Positions 5,852-7,978 of a DNA stretch of 7,978 nt are shown piece after piece (the stretch's first letter is position 1; every line of letters begins with the position of its first letter). The notes beneath the pieces are model-generated. The model searched no databases. It worked only from the letters and a program-made list of their open reading frames with translations, and was not told the origin of the DNA. The stretch comes from Ignavibacteria bacterium (GTDB lineage Bacteria; Bacteroidota; Ignavibacteria; Ignavibacteriales; Melioribacteraceae), in NCBI GenBank assembly GCA_027347805.1, contig DAIEQP010000185.1:1-7978 (forward strand), written 5' to 3'. Both the position numbers and the translations under genes were made by a program.

Positions 5852-7978
5852 ATGGAAAGAAGAAAAATTACGATTGACGGAAATGAAGCGGCCGCTCATG
5901 TGGCGTATCGTGTAAGTGAAGTTATCGCTATTTACCCGATTACACCTTCATCTCCGATGGGAGAGTTTTCCGATGCTTGGTCTGCGGTTAACGTTAAAAA
6001 TATCTGGGGAACAGTTCCAAACGTTGTTGAAATGCAGAGTGAAGGTGGTGCCGCTGGTGCTGTTCACGGCTCATTGCAAAGCGGTGCTTTAACAACTACA
6101 TTTACAGCTTCTCAGGGTTTATTCCTGATGATTCCAAACATGTATAAAATTGCAGGTGAATTAACTCCTGCTGTTTTCCATGTTACTGCAAGATCAATTG
6201 CTGCTCAGGCTTTATCAATTTTTGGTGATCATAGTGACGTTATGGCAACACGCCAGACAGGTTTCGGTATGATCTGCTCTAACTCTGTTCAGGAATCGAT
6301 GGATACAGCTATGATTGCTCATTCAGCATCATTGAATTCAAGAATTCCTTTTGTTCACTTCTTTGATGGTTTCAGAACTTCACACGAAGTAATGAAAATT
6401 GAAGAGCTTACAAATGAAGATATCCGTGCAATGATTGATGATGCAAAGATTAATGAATTCAAGAAAAGAGCTTTGACACCTGATAATCCATTCATCCGCG
6501 GAACGGCTCAGAATCCTGATGTTTACTTCCAGGGAAGAGAAACAGTTAATAATTTTTATGCTGCCTGCCCGGATATTGTTCAGGAAGCAATGGATAAATT
6601 TGCAAAAATTACAGGACGTGCATATAAATTATTTGATTACTACGGCGCACCGGATGCTAAACGTGTTATTATTTTGATGGGAAGCGGCGCTGAAGCAGCT
6701 CAGGAAACAGTTGATTATTTATCAAACAGAATGGAAGAAAAAGTAGGCGTATTAAAAGTAAGATTATACAGACCTTGGAGTGCAAAACACTTCCTCGCAG
6801 CTCTTCCTAAAACTGTTGAAAAAATTGCTGTATTGGATAGAACAAAAGAACCGGGCGCTCTTGCAGAACCATTGTATCTTGATGTTGTTTCAACATTAAC
6901 AGAATATGCTTCTGTAAATAAATTACCATTCGCTAAAATGCCGATGGTTGTTGGCGGCCGTTACGGTTTATCATCTAAAGAATTTACACCTGCAATGGTA
7001 AAATCAGTATTTGATAATCTTAAAGCTGAAGAACCTAAGAACCACTTTACAGTTGGTATTATTGATGACGTTTCTAATACAAGCTTAGAATTCGATGAAA
7101 AATTTGTTATCGAAAGTGATGATGTAGTTCGCTGCATGTTCTATGGATTGGGTGCAGACGGTACAGTTGGTGCTAACAAAAATTCAATCAAAATTATCGG
7201 TGAAGAAACTGAAAACTTTGCTCAGGGTTACTTTGTATACGATTCAAAAAAATCCGGTTCAACAACAGTTTCTCACTTGCGTTTCGGAAAGAATCCGATT
7301 CACTCAACATATTTGATTCAGTCAGCAAAATTTGTAGGCTGCCATACATTCGGACTTCTTGAGAAATTTGATGTATTAGGAAATATCGAAACAGGCGGCA
7401 CATTTTTATTAAACTCTCCATTCAGCAAAGATGAAACATGGGATAAATTACCAAATAAAGTTCAGCAGCAGATTATTGAAAAGAAATTGAATTTCTATGT
7501 AATAGACGGATACGATGTTGCTAACAAAACAGGAATGGGAAGCAGAGTTAATACAATCATGCAGACATGCTTCTTTGCAATTTCCGGTATTCTTCCGCAG
7601 GATGAAGCAATTGCACAGATTAAAAAAGCAATCAAGAAAACATACGGTGCAAAGGGTGAAGAAATAGTTAAGAAAAATTTCGAAGCTGTTGATCAGACTC
7701 TTGCAAACTTATTCAAAATTGATGTTCCTGCTAAAGCAACAAGTTCAATTGAACTTCCTCCGATCGTTTCCGGAAAAGCTCCTGAATATGTTAAGAGTGT
7801 ATTAGGAAAGATGATGGAAGGAAAGGGTGATTATGTTAAAGTAAGTGAAATGCCTGTTGATGGAACATTCCCAAGCGCAACAACACAATGGGAAAAAAGA
7901 AATATCGCTTTGGAAGTTCCTGCCTGGGATCCTGATGTTTGTATTCAGTGCGGTAAATGTGCTATGGTTTGTCCTCAT
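5852..7978 (+). CDS. nifJ: pyruvate:ferredoxin (flavodoxin) oxidoreductase, 3' end cut by window
   Basis: This cytoplasmic thiamine-diphosphate and iron-sulfur enzyme oxidises pyruvate with CoA to acetyl-CoA and CO2, reducing ferredoxin or flavodoxin; it can also run in reverse for carbon fixation. The 709 visible residues are about 60% of the usual ~1,180. Domain I carries YPITPSSP with Thr31, QSEGGAAGA with Glu64 and TARSIAAQ with Arg114, at the same numbers as the substrate and cofactor residues of the Desulfovibrio africanus enzyme. Domain II covers roughly 260-400. The gamma-type domain III contains GLGADGTVGANKNSIKIIGEE from Gly432. The EKR linker is near 640-690 (TYGAKGEEIVKKNFEAVD). 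The sequence ends at CIQCGKCAMVCPH (697-709), the first 4Fe-4S motif; the remaining clusters and the ThDP-binding domain lie beyond the window. The frame is open with no stop to base 7978. The ATG at 5852 has GAGG (5843-5846) 5 bases upstream. A sigma-54-like promoter precedes it, and the gene is divergent from the channel gene. Confidence 0.97.
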   Translation, partial: MERRKITIDGNEAAAHVAYRVSEVIAIYPITPSSPMGEFSDAWSAVNVKNIWGTVPNVVEMQSEGGAAGAVHGSLQSGALTTTFTASQGLFLMIPNMYKIAGELTPAVFHVTARSIAAQALSIFGDHSDVMATRQTGFGMICSNSVQESMDTAMIAHSASLNSRIPFVHFFDGFRTSHEVMKIEELTNEDIRAMIDDAKINEFKKRALTPDNPFIRGTAQNPDVYFQGRETVNNFYAACPDIVQEAMDKFAKITGRAYKLFDYYGAPDAKRVIILMGSGAEAAQETVDYLSNRMEEKVGVLKVRLYRPWSAKHFLAALPKTVEKIAVLDRTKEPGALAEPLYLDVVSTLTEYASVNKLPFAKMPMVVGGRYGLSSKEFTPAMVKSVFDNLKAEEPKNHFTVGIIDDVSNTSLEFDEKFVIESDDVVRCMFYGLGADGTVGANKNSIKIIGEETENFAQGYFVYDSKKSGSTTVSHLRFGKNPIHSTYLIQSAKFVGCHTFGLLEKFDVLGNIETGGTFLLNSPFSKDETWDKLPNKVQQQIIEKKLNFYVIDGYDVANKTGMGSRVNTIMQTCFFAISGILPQDEAIAQIKKAIKKTYGAKGEEIVKKNFEAVDQTLANLFKIDVPAKATSSIELPPIVSGKAPEYVKSVLGKMMEGKGDYVKVSEMPVDGTFPSATTQWEKRNIALEVPAWDPDVCIQCGKCAMVCPH

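Noticed and set aside
7194..7421. 75-codon antisense frame inside nifJ
   Set aside because: It is antisense to the conserved gamma-type domain of nifJ and has no recognisable protein features; it is a shadow frame.
1..7978. Defence island, mobile element, CRISPR array, tRNA or riboswitch
   Set aside because: No transposase, integrase, regularly spaced repeats, cloverleaf sequence or recognisable aptamer was seen. The five genes are ordinary chromosomal functions.

Overview
The window is AT-rich and gene-dense. It holds five protein-coding genes: two are cut by the window edges and three are complete. No RNA genes, insertion sequences, CRISPR arrays or phage genes were seen. AT-rich composition, exported proteins with classical signal peptides, a family GH92 mannosidase, a five-domain pyruvate:ferredoxin oxidoreductase and start-proximal TAnnTTTG-like elements point to an anaerobic or facultative member of the Bacteroidota/Chlorobi group, possibly Ignavibacteria-like. 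This placement is an inference from gene content, not a measured phylogeny.

Layout. Positions 2-868 (+) are the 3' part of a DnaE-type DNA polymerase III alpha gene, closest in motif wording to the DnaE2/error-prone branch. It stops just after the third catalytic aspartate of the palm, so the fingers and C-terminal domains are missing. Positions 951-1661 (+) encode a 236-residue exported helical protein of unknown function. It is an internal tandem duplication with matching histidines in both halves, and a clear intrinsic terminator follows it. Positions 1791-4100 (+) encode an exported GH92 alpha-mannosidase. Convergent to it, with only 2 bases between the stop codons, positions 4103-5500 (-) encode an MscS-type membrane channel with a C-terminal cyclic-nucleotide-binding domain (bCNG type). 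A 351-base gene-free region (5501-5851) separates this gene from nifJ (5852-7978, +), which runs off the window at its first 4Fe-4S motif.

The genes do not form one pathway. They look like neighbouring, independently transcribed chromosomal units: DNA polymerase, exported protein, glycosidase, osmotic or ligand-gated channel, and central carbon metabolism. The most informative regulatory signal is a sigma-54-type -24/-12 element (5787-5802) 49 bases before the nifJ start, with two dyads further upstream that could hold activator sites. No complete novel multi-gene system was found. The best leads are the duplicated histidine-bearing exported protein, the truncated polymerase and the sigma-54-like nifJ promoter.
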